Source of the DNA: JAWXBR01 sp046595995
GTDB lineage: Bacteria; Bacteroidota; Ignavibacteria; Kapaibacteriales; Kapaibacteriaceae
Assembly: GCA_046595995.1 (NCBI GenBank)
Contig: JBKJNB010000116.1
Location: 1-64,000 of the forward strand
Direction of reading: 5' to 3'
DNA: 64,000 nt
Each line of letters opens with the position of its first letter. The stretch's first letter is position 1. The translations under genes were made by a program, and so were the position numbers. This document shows positions 51,013 to 58,748 of the stretch, one piece after another. Below the pieces are notes generated by a model that did not search any database, was not told where the DNA came from, and saw only the letters and a list, made by a program, of their open reading frames with translations.

Positions 51013-52044
51013 ATGGCAGTCAGGAAGAAGATACTCTTCGTTTGTGGGTCTATGAACCAGACCACAACGATGCATAAAATCTCTCGGTACCTTCCCGACC
51101 ATGACCATTGGTTCACTCCCTGTTATACCGACGGCTTCCTGGGGATTCTTGAACGCAATCGCATGATTGAATGGACCGTCGCCGGTCTCGGCTTTCAGGA
51201 ACGAGCGGTCGAGTACTGTAAAAAAAACGAGCTCCAGGTCGATGTAGGTGGAGTACACAACGACTACGATCTCGTGATTACGTGTAGCGACATTGTCGTT
51301 CAGAAGAATATTCGCCACAAGCGTATTGTGCTTGTGCAGGAAGGCATGACCGATCCTGAAAACATCGCCTTTTATTTAGTGAAGTACCTCGGCCTGCCTC
51401 GCTATATCGCCTCGACCTCGACATTCGGAATGTCCGATGCGTATGTGCGTTTCTGCGTAGCGTCGTCGGGCTATCGCGACCTTTTCGTTCGCAAGGGAGC
51501 ACGATTCGAAAAGATGACAGTAACAGGGATTCCGAACTTCGACAACTGTAAAGAGTTTCTTGATTTGCCCTTCGAGCACGAGGATTACGTACTCGTGGCC
51601 ACGTCTGATTCTCGTGAGACATTCAAGCTCGAGAATCGTAAAAAATTCATCGAACACGCATTGCGTATTGCGGACGGACGCAAAACCATCTTCAAACTGC
51701 ATCCGAACGAAAACATCGATCGCGCGCGTCGCGAAATAGACCGATGGGCACCAAATGCACTGTTGTACTACAATTGCGATATCAACCGGATGATCGCCCA
51801 CTGCGACACACTCGTCACTCGGTTCTCGACGGTTGTGTATGTTGGCATTGCGTTGAATAAGAAGGTCTACAGCGACTTCGACATCAATCTGCTCCGCGCC
51901 TGTTGTCCAGAACAAAATGGCGGTCACTCGGCCGAACGGATTGCAACGGTATGCGAAGAAGTGCTGGACCGTAAGGACGTCTTGATTCCTGTATCAGTAA
52001 GTTTTCAAAGCCCTGCATCGTGGCGCAAAGCAGTTCAAGCATGA
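51013..52044 (+). CDS. GT-B-like glycosyltransferase, possibly CMP-sugar dependent
   Basis: 343 residues from ATG 51013 (AGAGGA 6 nt upstream). The first strand ILFVCGSMNQTTTMHK and a later KLHPNEN recall GT-B enzymes of the capsule and polysialyl type, where KxHP is conserved; VQEGMTDPEN may correspond to the acidic (D/E)(D/E)G motif. I cannot assign a family firmly. It is the first gene of the eight-gene cluster and overlaps the cytidylyltransferase (ATGA), so it probably uses the CMP-sugar made by the cluster. No membrane segment is seen. Confidence 0.6.
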   Translation: MAVRKKILFVCGSMNQTTTMHKISRYLPDHDHWFTPCYTDGFLGILERNRMIEWTVAGLGFQERAVEYCKKNELQVDVGGVHNDYDLVITCSDIVVQKNIRHKRIVLVQEGMTDPENIAFYLVKYLGLPRYIASTSTFGMSDAYVRFCVASSGYRDLFVRKGARFEKMTVTGIPNFDNCKEFLDLPFEHEDYVLVATSDSRETFKLENRKKFIEHALRIADGRKTIFKLHPNENIDRARREIDRWAPNALLYYNCDINRMIAHCDTLVTRFSTVVYVGIALNKKVYSDFDINLLRACCPEQNGGHSAERIATVCEEVLDRKDVLIPVSVSFQSPASWRKAVQA

Positions 52045-52877
52045 ACATCGTTGTCGTTTGTCAGGCACGTCTCAGCTCTACCCGTTTACCGCGAAAAGTA
52101 CTCCTCCCTTTATCAGGGAAGCCCCTTATCGCGCGCTTTATGGAAAGAGTACTCCGCTCACGGCTCGCATCGTCCGTTGTGGTGGCGACAACGACCGATG
52201 CTGTTGATGACGAACTGGCAACAGAGTGCGCGACGCGTGGATACGAAGTGTTTAGGGGTCACCCTACCGACTTGCTTGACAGGCACTATCAAGCCGGTAA
52301 GCAATACGGCGCTGACGTCGTTGTAAAAATTCCCACGGATTGTCCACTAATCGACCCAGTCGTAATCGACAAGGTCATTGCCGCCTATCTGTCCAACCCG
52401 AATGACGTCGATTTCGTGAGCAACCTACACCCCGCATCCTACCCTGATGGCAATGACGTTGAAGTGATGACGATGGCCGCGCTTGAACTGGCGTGGACGC
52501 GCGCGTCGCGCGCGTTCGAACGTGAACATACTACGCCGTGGCTGTGGGACGCCAATCCTGCAGTACGGTGTTTGAATGTATCGTGGGACCACGACATAGA
52601 CCTTAGTATGACACACCGTTGGACCATAGACTATCCCGAAGACTATTTGTTTATCAACGCGGTGTACGAAGCATTGCTTCCGCATAACTCGCGCTTTCGC
52701 CTCGAAGATGTTCTTAGTTTGCTGCAGGAGCGTCCAGAGATAGCCGCACTCAACGCCCACCTCGCGGGGGTGAATTGGTATCGCGATCATCTTGGCGAAT
52801 TACGGACGGTAACCACGAACGAAACACGACCCTTTCCAGCCCCATCCCAATCCCAATCCCAATCCCAATCCGTATGA
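52041..52877 (+). CDS. SpsF-type cytidylyltransferase
   Basis: 278 residues from the ATG overlapping the previous stop. Nucleotide-binding start VVVCQARLSSTRLPRKVLLP, then GKPLIARFMERV, DVVVKIPTDCPLIDP and HRWTIDYPEDYLFINAV. SpsF/NeuA-like enzymes attach CMP to nonulosonates or other acidic sugars. The 3' end is a (TCCCAA)4 repeat encoding SQSQSQSQS. It overlaps the transketolase N gene by 4 nt. Confidence 0.8.
   Translation: MNIVVVCQARLSSTRLPRKVLLPLSGKPLIARFMERVLRSRLASSVVVATTTDAVDDELATECATRGYEVFRGHPTDLLDRHYQAGKQYGADVVVKIPTDCPLIDPVVIDKVIAAYLSNPNDVDFVSNLHPASYPDGNDVEVMTMAALELAWTRASRAFEREHTTPWLWDANPAVRCLNVSWDHDIDLSMTHRWTIDYPEDYLFINAVYEALLPHNSRFRLEDVLSLLQERPEIAALNAHLAGVNWYRDHLGELRTVTTNETRPFPAPSQSQSQSQSV
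52845..52868. repeat. (TCCCAA)4 hexanucleotide repeat at the 3' end of the cytidylyltransferase gene
   Basis: Four perfect units encode SQ pairs just before the stop. The next gene's ATG lies 6 nt after the repeat. Slippage by whole units keeps the frame. Confidence 0.9.
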
Positions 52878-53731
52878 ATCAACGTGAGTCCGACGAACTG
52901 AAGCGCATTGCGCTGCGTGTTCGCGAACACATTCTTCGCATGTCAACCGACGGTGGTTGTTTTACAGGAGCGTCGCTTTCGTGTGCAGATCTTTTGGTCT
53001 TCCTGTACTCGCGATTCCTCAATGTTTCGCCAGAAACGATTGCTTCTCCTGACAGGGATTACCTCTTGCTATCGAAGGGACACGACGTCCCGGCCTTGTA
53101 TGGTGTGTTTGCCGAGCTCGGATTCCTCGACCCAGAGCGCCTGAAGAACCACCTAAAGACAAACGACCACATATACTGGCATCCCAACCGCGCCATACCT
53201 GGCGTAGAGTTTCATTCGGGCTCACTGGGCCATTTATTGTCGGTTTCGATTGGCATCGCCGCTGATATCAAGTTGCGCGAAGGAAGAAACAAAGTCGTTG
53301 TGGTGCTCGGTGATGGTGAACTCAACGAAGGCACGATATGGGAAGGCTGCCTGACTGCGAATGCGTGGAAGCTCGACAATCTGATTGCAGTGATCGATCG
53401 CAACTACTTCCAGGCCAACATTCGTACTGAAGAACTCATACCGCTGGAGCCGATAGTAGACAAGTTTAAAGCATTCGGGTGGAACGTGATGAGTGTCGAT
53501 GGCCACGATTACAATGCTCTCGATGATGTCTTCTCGTCTTGGCAGCCCGATTCTGGCAACCCCACTGTGATTGTTGCTTCAACGCAGCGTGGACGAGGTG
53601 TTCCATCAATTGCAGAACGTGCTGATCGTTGGTTCTGCAATTTCACACATGCAGAAGTAGAGCAGCTCATCGGTGAACTACACGGAGAAACCGCGGCCGA
53701 CCTAACATCAGAAACCTTGATTGTGCGCTAA
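52874..53731 (+). CDS. Transketolase, N-terminal (pyrophosphate-binding) subunit
   Basis: 285 residues from the ATG overlapping the cytidylyltransferase stop. Motifs: SKGHDVPALYGVF, FHSGSLGHLLSVSIGIA, and the TPP motif GDGELNEGTIWE ... LDNLIAVIDRN. It is the N-half of a split transketolase; the C-half follows by TAATG overlap. Split forms transfer C2 units between ketose and aldose phosphates. Being inside a NeuB cluster suggests a dedicated biosynthetic role rather than the pentose-phosphate cycle; this is inference. Confidence 0.9.
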   Translation: MNQRESDELKRIALRVREHILRMSTDGGCFTGASLSCADLLVFLYSRFLNVSPETIASPDRDYLLLSKGHDVPALYGVFAELGFLDPERLKNHLKTNDHIYWHPNRAIPGVEFHSGSLGHLLSVSIGIAADIKLREGRNKVVVVLGDGELNEGTIWEGCLTANAWKLDNLIAVIDRNYFQANIRTEELIPLEPIVDKFKAFGWNVMSVDGHDYNALDDVFSSWQPDSGNPTVIVASTQRGRGVPSIAERADRWFCNFTHAEVEQLIGELHGETAADLTSETLIVR

Positions 53732-54684
53732 TGAACCGCTACGAAGAACTCTTACTCGACCTTGTAAATACTGATGAACGCATCGTTGTACTCACAGCAG
53801 AGAACCGTGGTCACATGCGTACGTTGCCGACCCATCTTGGCAAGCGTTTCATGGATGTCGGCATTGCCGAGCAGACAATGATTGGTGTTGCTGCTGGTCT
53901 CGCATTGCGCGGACGCATCGTCCTTACACATGCCCTTGCGTGCTTTATTACGTTGCGTCCATTCGAGTTCATACGCGACGACGTAGGCATCCCCAATCTT
54001 CCAGTGATCATGGTCGGTATGGTGCCTGGTTTCCTTTCGGATGGGAATGGGCCAACGCACCAGGCCATTGATGATGTTGCGTTGATGCGCGGCATCCCCA
54101 ACGTAGGCGTGTTCTGTCCGGCAGACGAAGATGACTTCATTATCGGCATGCGCGACATCATTCTAAGTGGCAAGCCGTTTTACGTCCGTTACATCAACAC
54201 GCCCGCTTACGTCGAACACGACAAGACTTTCGAGATTGGTAAAGCCGAAATTGTGAAGGGGCCTAAGAAGGGGCAGCGTGACGTTACCATCCTCACGTAC
54301 GGACTCCTCTTAAAACAATCTGTGCAGGCAGCGGAGATTCTTGAATCGCATGGACTTGTCGTGCAAGTAGTGAACATGCGGACACTCAAGCCAGTGGACA
54401 CCGACGCGATACTCGACGCTGCTCGAAGCAGCTCGCTTGTCGTTACGGTAGAAGATCACTTTAAGAACGGTGGGCTGTACTCGATTCTTGCCGATACCGT
54501 CCTCGACCGTGCAACACCATGCGCGGCACTGGCAATTGCGCTCGAGGAACGATGGTTCCGGCCAGCACTTCTCAACGATGTACTTGAATTCGAAGGTTTC
54601 ACTGGCGAACAGATTGCTGTGCGTATTCAACGCGCACTTGAGCTTCAACCAAAGGACTCGTATGCCGAACTCCGTTTCTCTTAA
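53731..54684 (+). CDS. Transketolase, C-terminal subunit
   Basis: 317 residues, TAATG overlap with the N-subunit. It carries the pyrimidine-binding domain: FMDVGIAEQTMIGVAAGLA with the catalytic Glu, then GNGPTHQAIDDVALMRGIPN and the C-terminal domain VQVVNMRTLKPVDTDAIL. It forms the active site at the dimer interface with the N-subunit. It could also be read as a 1-deoxyxylulose-5-phosphate-synthase-like C-half, but the pair fits split transketolase. It overlaps the aminotransferase by 23 nt. Confidence 0.88.
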   Translation: MNRYEELLLDLVNTDERIVVLTAENRGHMRTLPTHLGKRFMDVGIAEQTMIGVAAGLALRGRIVLTHALACFITLRPFEFIRDDVGIPNLPVIMVGMVPGFLSDGNGPTHQAIDDVALMRGIPNVGVFCPADEDDFIIGMRDIILSGKPFYVRYINTPAYVEHDKTFEIGKAEIVKGPKKGQRDVTILTYGLLLKQSVQAAEILESHGLVVQVVNMRTLKPVDTDAILDAARSSSLVVTVEDHFKNGGLYSILADTVLDRATPCAALAIALEERWFRPALLNDVLEFEGFTGEQIAVRIQRALELQPKDSYAELRFS

Positions 54685-56014
54685 TCAAGACTATCCGGTT
54701 ATTCACGAGTCTACAGCTCTGCTTCAGAGAGCAGAGGGCGGAGGCTTCATCCCATGCGCCACGCAGACGTTGGCCAAGGGTCCGGCTCAGAATGTTCGCG
54801 GCGTCGCTCCCGTTTATTTGCGGCGAGGCAAAGGCAGTCATGTTTGGGATGTAGATAATAACGAATACATCGACTACACAATGGGTGTAGGTCCGCTCTC
54901 ACTGGGCTACGCTTTCGATGTTGTAGACGATGCAATTCGTGCGCAGCTCAACGATGGTATAACATTCTCCCTCATGCATCCATTGGAAGTTGAAGTCGCA
55001 GAGCTCATCCGCGAAGTCGTTCCGAACGTAGAGAGTGTGCGCTACAGTAAGACAGGTTGTGATGTAACGACTGCAGCGGTTCGTCTTGCGCGCGCATACA
55101 CGGGCAAGAACACGATTCTCTGCTGTGGCTACCATGGGTGGCACGACTGGTACATCGGTGTTACCGATCGCAACAGAGGAGTACCAGAAGCGGTGCGCGG
55201 TCTTACCTATACGTTTAACTACAACGATATTGACAGCGTGTTGCAATCCATCGACGACGACACGGCCGCCATTATCCTAGAGCCAGTTGTTTTCGATCAG
55301 CCGAACGATGACTTCTTGCACGCACTCAGAAACGTGTGCGATGAGAAGGGCATACTCCTCATTTTCGACGAGATGTGGACGGGCTTTCGACTGGCGTTAG
55401 GTGGTGCTCAGGAGTATTTCGGCGTCCGTGCGGACCTCGCGTGCTTCTCTAAAGCCGTTGCCAATGGCATGCCGCTGAGCATACTATGCGGTCGTGCGGA
55501 TGTCATGGCACTGCTTGAACACGATGTCTTTTTCTTCACGACATTTGGCGGGGAAGCACTGTCACTCGCTGCCGCAAAGGCAACGATTAACTTCATGCGA
55601 GACAACGATGTCGTGGGCAAGCTTGCTACGAACGGTGCTAAACTACGGGACGGATACAATGCAATAGCTGCAGAGTATGGCATCACATACACGCGTGCTA
55701 AGGGTTATCCATGTCGCAGCATTGTGGTGTTCGACGCATCGGCAGGAGACCCGTTGCTCATGAAGTCATATGTTCAGCAGGAAATGATTCGGCGCGGTAT
55801 ACTTTGGGGTGGCTTTCACAACATGTCGTATTCGCACACTGACGCCGATATCGCACACACGCTTAGTGCTTATCGAGAAGTGCTACCGCTTCTCAAAGCG
55901 GCGGTAGAATCTGACTCGCTTCGCGCAGTTCTCCGCGGTGACGCTGTGGATGCGGTCTTCCGCAAAACCAGCAACTTCAACACGAAGCCCAAACGCAAAG
56001 GCGTATCCGCATGA
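54662..56014 (+). CDS. Class III aminotransferase, glutamate-1-semialdehyde aminomutase-like
   Basis: 450 residues from ATG 54662 (AAGGA 6 nt upstream). PLP enzyme: GVGPLSLGYAFDVVDDAI, YHGWHDWY, LLIFDEMWTGFRLALGGAQE (PLP Asp) and the Schiff-base Lys in ACFSKAVANGMPLS. It resembles HemL, but the last ~45 residues and the setting argue for a role on a sugar or keto-sugar. It probably installs an amino group. It overlaps both neighbours. Confidence 0.8.
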   Translation: MPNSVSLNQDYPVIHESTALLQRAEGGGFIPCATQTLAKGPAQNVRGVAPVYLRRGKGSHVWDVDNNEYIDYTMGVGPLSLGYAFDVVDDAIRAQLNDGITFSLMHPLEVEVAELIREVVPNVESVRYSKTGCDVTTAAVRLARAYTGKNTILCCGYHGWHDWYIGVTDRNRGVPEAVRGLTYTFNYNDIDSVLQSIDDDTAAIILEPVVFDQPNDDFLHALRNVCDEKGILLIFDEMWTGFRLALGGAQEYFGVRADLACFSKAVANGMPLSILCGRADVMALLEHDVFFFTTFGGEALSLAAAKATINFMRDNDVVGKLATNGAKLRDGYNAIAAEYGITYTRAKGYPCRSIVVFDASAGDPLLMKSYVQQEMIRRGILWGGFHNMSYSHTDADIAHTLSAYREVLPLLKAAVESDSLRAVLRGDAVDAVFRKTSNFNTKPKRKGVSA

Positions 56015-56823
56015 GTGTACTCGACCTATTTCGTCTGGATGGCAAAGTTGCAGTGGTAACAGGTGCAGCCGGACTGATCGGCACGCACCACTGTCAGGCG
56101 CTCGCCGATGCAGGCGCAATCGTCGTTGCATGTGATCTTGATGCGGGGGCTGCCGCGGACGTTGCGTCCACTCTAGGACCACCGCATCTCGGCAGGGGGC
56201 TCGACGTGACGAATCCTGGCTCATTGACTGCACTACGTGATGAGTTACTTCAACAGTATGGCGCCATCGACATCTTAGTGAATAACGCTGCTATCAATGA
56301 CATGGTCGAAAGCCCAGCACTTGCCGCGGAACTATCAAAGTTTGAGAACTACCCACTTACGTTATGGAAACGTGTCTTAGATGTCAACGTTACTGGCGTC
56401 TATCTCTGTTGCCAGGTATTCGGTACTGTGATGGCCGAAGGTCGATCGGGCAGTATTGTAAACATTGCATCTACCTATGGTGTTGTTGCTCCCGATCAAT
56501 CGATCTATCGCACACCCGACGGTGAGCAGCCGTTCTTTAAGAGTGCGGCGTATCCTGCGAGCAAAGGTGCTGTTGTGATGCTTACAAAATTCCTTGCGAC
56601 ATACTGGGGTAGCAAAGGCGTCCGAGTAAACACGTTATCTCCCGGCGGCGTTGAGAACAACCAGGCAGCACATTTCATCGAAAACTACTCTGCGAAAACG
56701 CCCCTTGGCCGCATGGCGGCCCCTTCCGACTACATGGGTGCACTTGTCTTTCTTGCGAGCGATGCGTCGGCGTATATGACTGGACACAATCTACTTGTCG
56801 ATGGCGGCTGGACCGCCTGGTAA
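56011..56823 (+). CDS. Short-chain dehydrogenase (PtmA-like)
   Basis: 270 residues, ATGA overlap. Motifs: VVTGAAGLIGTHHCQALADA (cofactor), ILVNNAAIND, NIASTYGVVAPDQ and YPASKGAV (catalytic Tyr/Lys), ending LLVDGGWTAW. The sequence style, with an insert near TPDGEQPFFKSA, recalls PtmA oxidoreductases of flagellin legionaminate or pseudaminate loci. It should oxidise or reduce a sugar hydroxyl with NAD(P). Confidence 0.8.
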   Translation: MSVLDLFRLDGKVAVVTGAAGLIGTHHCQALADAGAIVVACDLDAGAAADVASTLGPPHLGRGLDVTNPGSLTALRDELLQQYGAIDILVNNAAINDMVESPALAAELSKFENYPLTLWKRVLDVNVTGVYLCCQVFGTVMAEGRSGSIVNIASTYGVVAPDQSIYRTPDGEQPFFKSAAYPASKGAVVMLTKFLATYWGSKGVRVNTLSPGGVENNQAAHFIENYSAKTPLGRMAAPSDYMGALVFLASDASAYMTGHNLLVDGGWTAW

Positions 56824-56852
56824 AAACAATTTCACTACTCAAGGCCACGAAC

Positions 56853-57755
56853 ATGAGCGACCGCATTGTCTCAGTAGGAAAACGCGCGATTGGCGATGGC
56901 CACCCAACGTACGTAATCGCTGAAATTGGCATCAACCACAATGGTTCGATCGACGTAGCCAAGCAGATGATTGCTGGTGCCGTAGAGGCCGGTGCCGATT
57001 GTGTGAAGTTTCAGAAGCGCACACCTGAGATGTGTGTGCCTCGCGATCAGTGGTTAATTGAACGTGATACGCCGTGGGGACGTATGACGTACATCGATTA
57101 TCGATACAAAGTGGAATTCACTGCAGAACAGTACGCAGATATCGACAGGTATTGTAAGGCAAACTCAATTGACTGGACGGTCTCTTGTTGGGATGAAGGT
57201 GCAGTAGACTTCATGGAAGAGCACTTCAGCGTTCCGTTCTATAAGGCGGCGTCGGCATCGCTCACAGACCTGCCTCTTCTGCAACGCATGCAGGCATCTG
57301 GTAAGGCTCTAGTCATCTCGACTGGCATGTCGACGATGGATGAGATTACTCACGCAATCGACGCGCTCGACCGCGATCGCTTGCTCATAGCTCACGCAAC
57401 GTCTACTTATCCATGTCCACCGGAAGAACTCAATCTTCGCATGATCACGACACTGCGCGATCTGTATCCTGACATTCCAATAGGTTATTCGGGACACGAA
57501 ACGGGTCTCGCAACGACGTGCGCTACAATTGCACTTGGCGCTGCCTTCATCGAGCGCCATATAACCCTCGACCGTGCGATGTGGGGAACTGACCAAGCAG
57601 CAAGTGTCGAGCTCGGCGGGCTATTACGTCTAGTACGAGATGTTCGTGACATCGAAACTGCGTTGGGTGATGGAATAAAGCGTGTCTATGACAGCGAAAT
57701 GAGCTCGCGGACGAAGCTTCGTCGCGTACGCTCAACGAACGGCATTCAGGCTTAA
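56853..57755 (+). CDS. NeuB-type PEP-dependent sugar-acid synthase, short form
   Basis: 300 residues. TIM-barrel motifs: YVIAEIGINHNGSIDVAKQM, AGADCVKFQKR, YKAASASLTDLPLL, STGMSTMDEI, ATSTYPCPPEELNL, GYSGHETG and FIERHITLDRAMWGTDQAAS. NeuB, PseI and LegI condense an N-acyl-hexose with PEP to give a nine-carbon acid. Typical members have ~340-350 residues with a C-terminal SAF (antifreeze-like) domain; that domain is missing here. It ends 1 nt before the next gene. Confidence 0.85.
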   Translation: MSDRIVSVGKRAIGDGHPTYVIAEIGINHNGSIDVAKQMIAGAVEAGADCVKFQKRTPEMCVPRDQWLIERDTPWGRMTYIDYRYKVEFTAEQYADIDRYCKANSIDWTVSCWDEGAVDFMEEHFSVPFYKAASASLTDLPLLQRMQASGKALVISTGMSTMDEITHAIDALDRDRLLIAHATSTYPCPPEELNLRMITTLRDLYPDIPIGYSGHETGLATTCATIALGAAFIERHITLDRAMWGTDQAASVELGGLLRLVRDVRDIETALGDGIKRVYDSEMSSRTKLRRVRSTNGIQA

Positions 57756-57756
57756 C

Positions 57757-58584
57757 ATGATTGATTGGCTGACCAATGTATACGTGCAGAGTCCACTCAC
57801 CTGGTGGACTTCATTCATCGTCGGTCTAGCTGCAGTACTTTTTGTTGTACTTGAACGCATAATCCCTTACACGAAGGGTCAGCGGTTACTTCGCGATGGT
57901 CTGATTAGCGATTTCTTCTGGTACTCTATCGTCCAGAATTATGTACTCGGTCTAGTGATTTTTGGTGCTATCGCGTACATCGATGAATTCACATCCATCG
58001 AACGGTGGACAGCCATTCGCAGTCTACCGATCGCAATGCAGTTGTTGATCGCCTTTGTCGTGCATGACTTCTACATTTACTGGTTTCATCGGTTTCAGCA
58101 TGGTAGTCGCATATTCTGGCGCATTCACGAAGCGCATCACTCTACGAGAGACGTCGACTGGCTCAGTGGCTCGCGATCACACTCACTGGAGATTCTAATT
58201 AACCAGACGGTAGAATTTGCGCCAATTGTTTTGTTGGCATCGCCGGAAGTCGCCATTCTTAAAGGTTGCGTCGATGCCGTATGGGGCATGTACATTCATT
58301 CAAACATTGACGTCCGATCAGGTGTGTTGCAGTATGTAATCAATGGACCTGAAATGCATCGATGGCACCACGCAACGGACGACGATGCACACAACAAGAA
58401 CTACTCTACGAAGCTTGCCATATGGGACTGGATGTTCGGTACTGCATACTTACCCCGTCGGCGTAAGCCGGAGGCATTCGGACTGGGCGATGAATTCCCG
58501 CGAAACTATTTCATGCAGCACGTCTACGCATTTCGAAAGTTTGAAGATGACGGAAACGCGAACGCTGCAAAATCCGGATCCTGA
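57757..58584 (+). CDS. Fatty-acid hydroxylase / sterol desaturase superfamily protein
   Basis: 275 residues with about four membrane helices. Di-iron His boxes: HDFYIYWFHRFQH, HEAHHS and HRWHHATDDDAHNKN. The superfamily hydroxylates or desaturates membrane lipids using O2. It is the last intact gene of the cluster, 1 nt after neuB, so a link to the glycan or its lipid carrier is plausible but unproven. Confidence 0.85.
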   Translation: MIDWLTNVYVQSPLTWWTSFIVGLAAVLFVVLERIIPYTKGQRLLRDGLISDFFWYSIVQNYVLGLVIFGAIAYIDEFTSIERWTAIRSLPIAMQLLIAFVVHDFYIYWFHRFQHGSRIFWRIHEAHHSTRDVDWLSGSRSHSLEILINQTVEFAPIVLLASPEVAILKGCVDAVWGMYIHSNIDVRSGVLQYVINGPEMHRWHHATDDDAHNKNYSTKLAIWDWMFGTAYLPRRRKPEAFGLGDEFPRNYFMQHVYAFRKFEDDGNANAAKSGS

Positions 58585-58622
58585 TTTATCCGGAGGAGCC
58601 GATCGTACTTGACCATGATTCT

Positions 58623-58712
58623 GTGGTAGACACGATCATAGTATCCGACATACATCTCGGGTCGAGTGTGAGCAGAGGAAAGCGACTGCTCGAACTCAAA
58701 CGGGAGAGATAA
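58623..58712 (+). pseudogene. 5' remnant of a metallophosphoesterase gene (LpxH/calcineurin-like)
   Basis: An in-frame stretch of 29 codons beginning at GTG 58623 reads VVDTIIVSDIHLGSSVSR then GKRLLELKRER and stops at TAA 58710-58712. SDIHLGS is the first metal-binding block (D-x-H) of calcineurin-like phosphoesterases. Everything downstream is absent: the stop is followed by the secA 3' end. A GGAGGAG site lies at 58592-58598. I call it a truncated remnant; a very short functional peptide is unlikely. Confidence 0.6.
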
Positions 58713-58731
58713 CCTTACGGCAATGTTCATA

Positions 58732-58748
58732 AAAACAGTTACTGTTTT
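58732..58748. terminator. A/T-rich palindromic terminator at the secA stop
   Basis: AAAACAG (58732-58738) pairs with CTGTTTT (58742-58748) around TTA, which is also the secA stop codon on the minus strand. The symmetric T-tracts allow termination from both sides. Confidence 0.55.
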
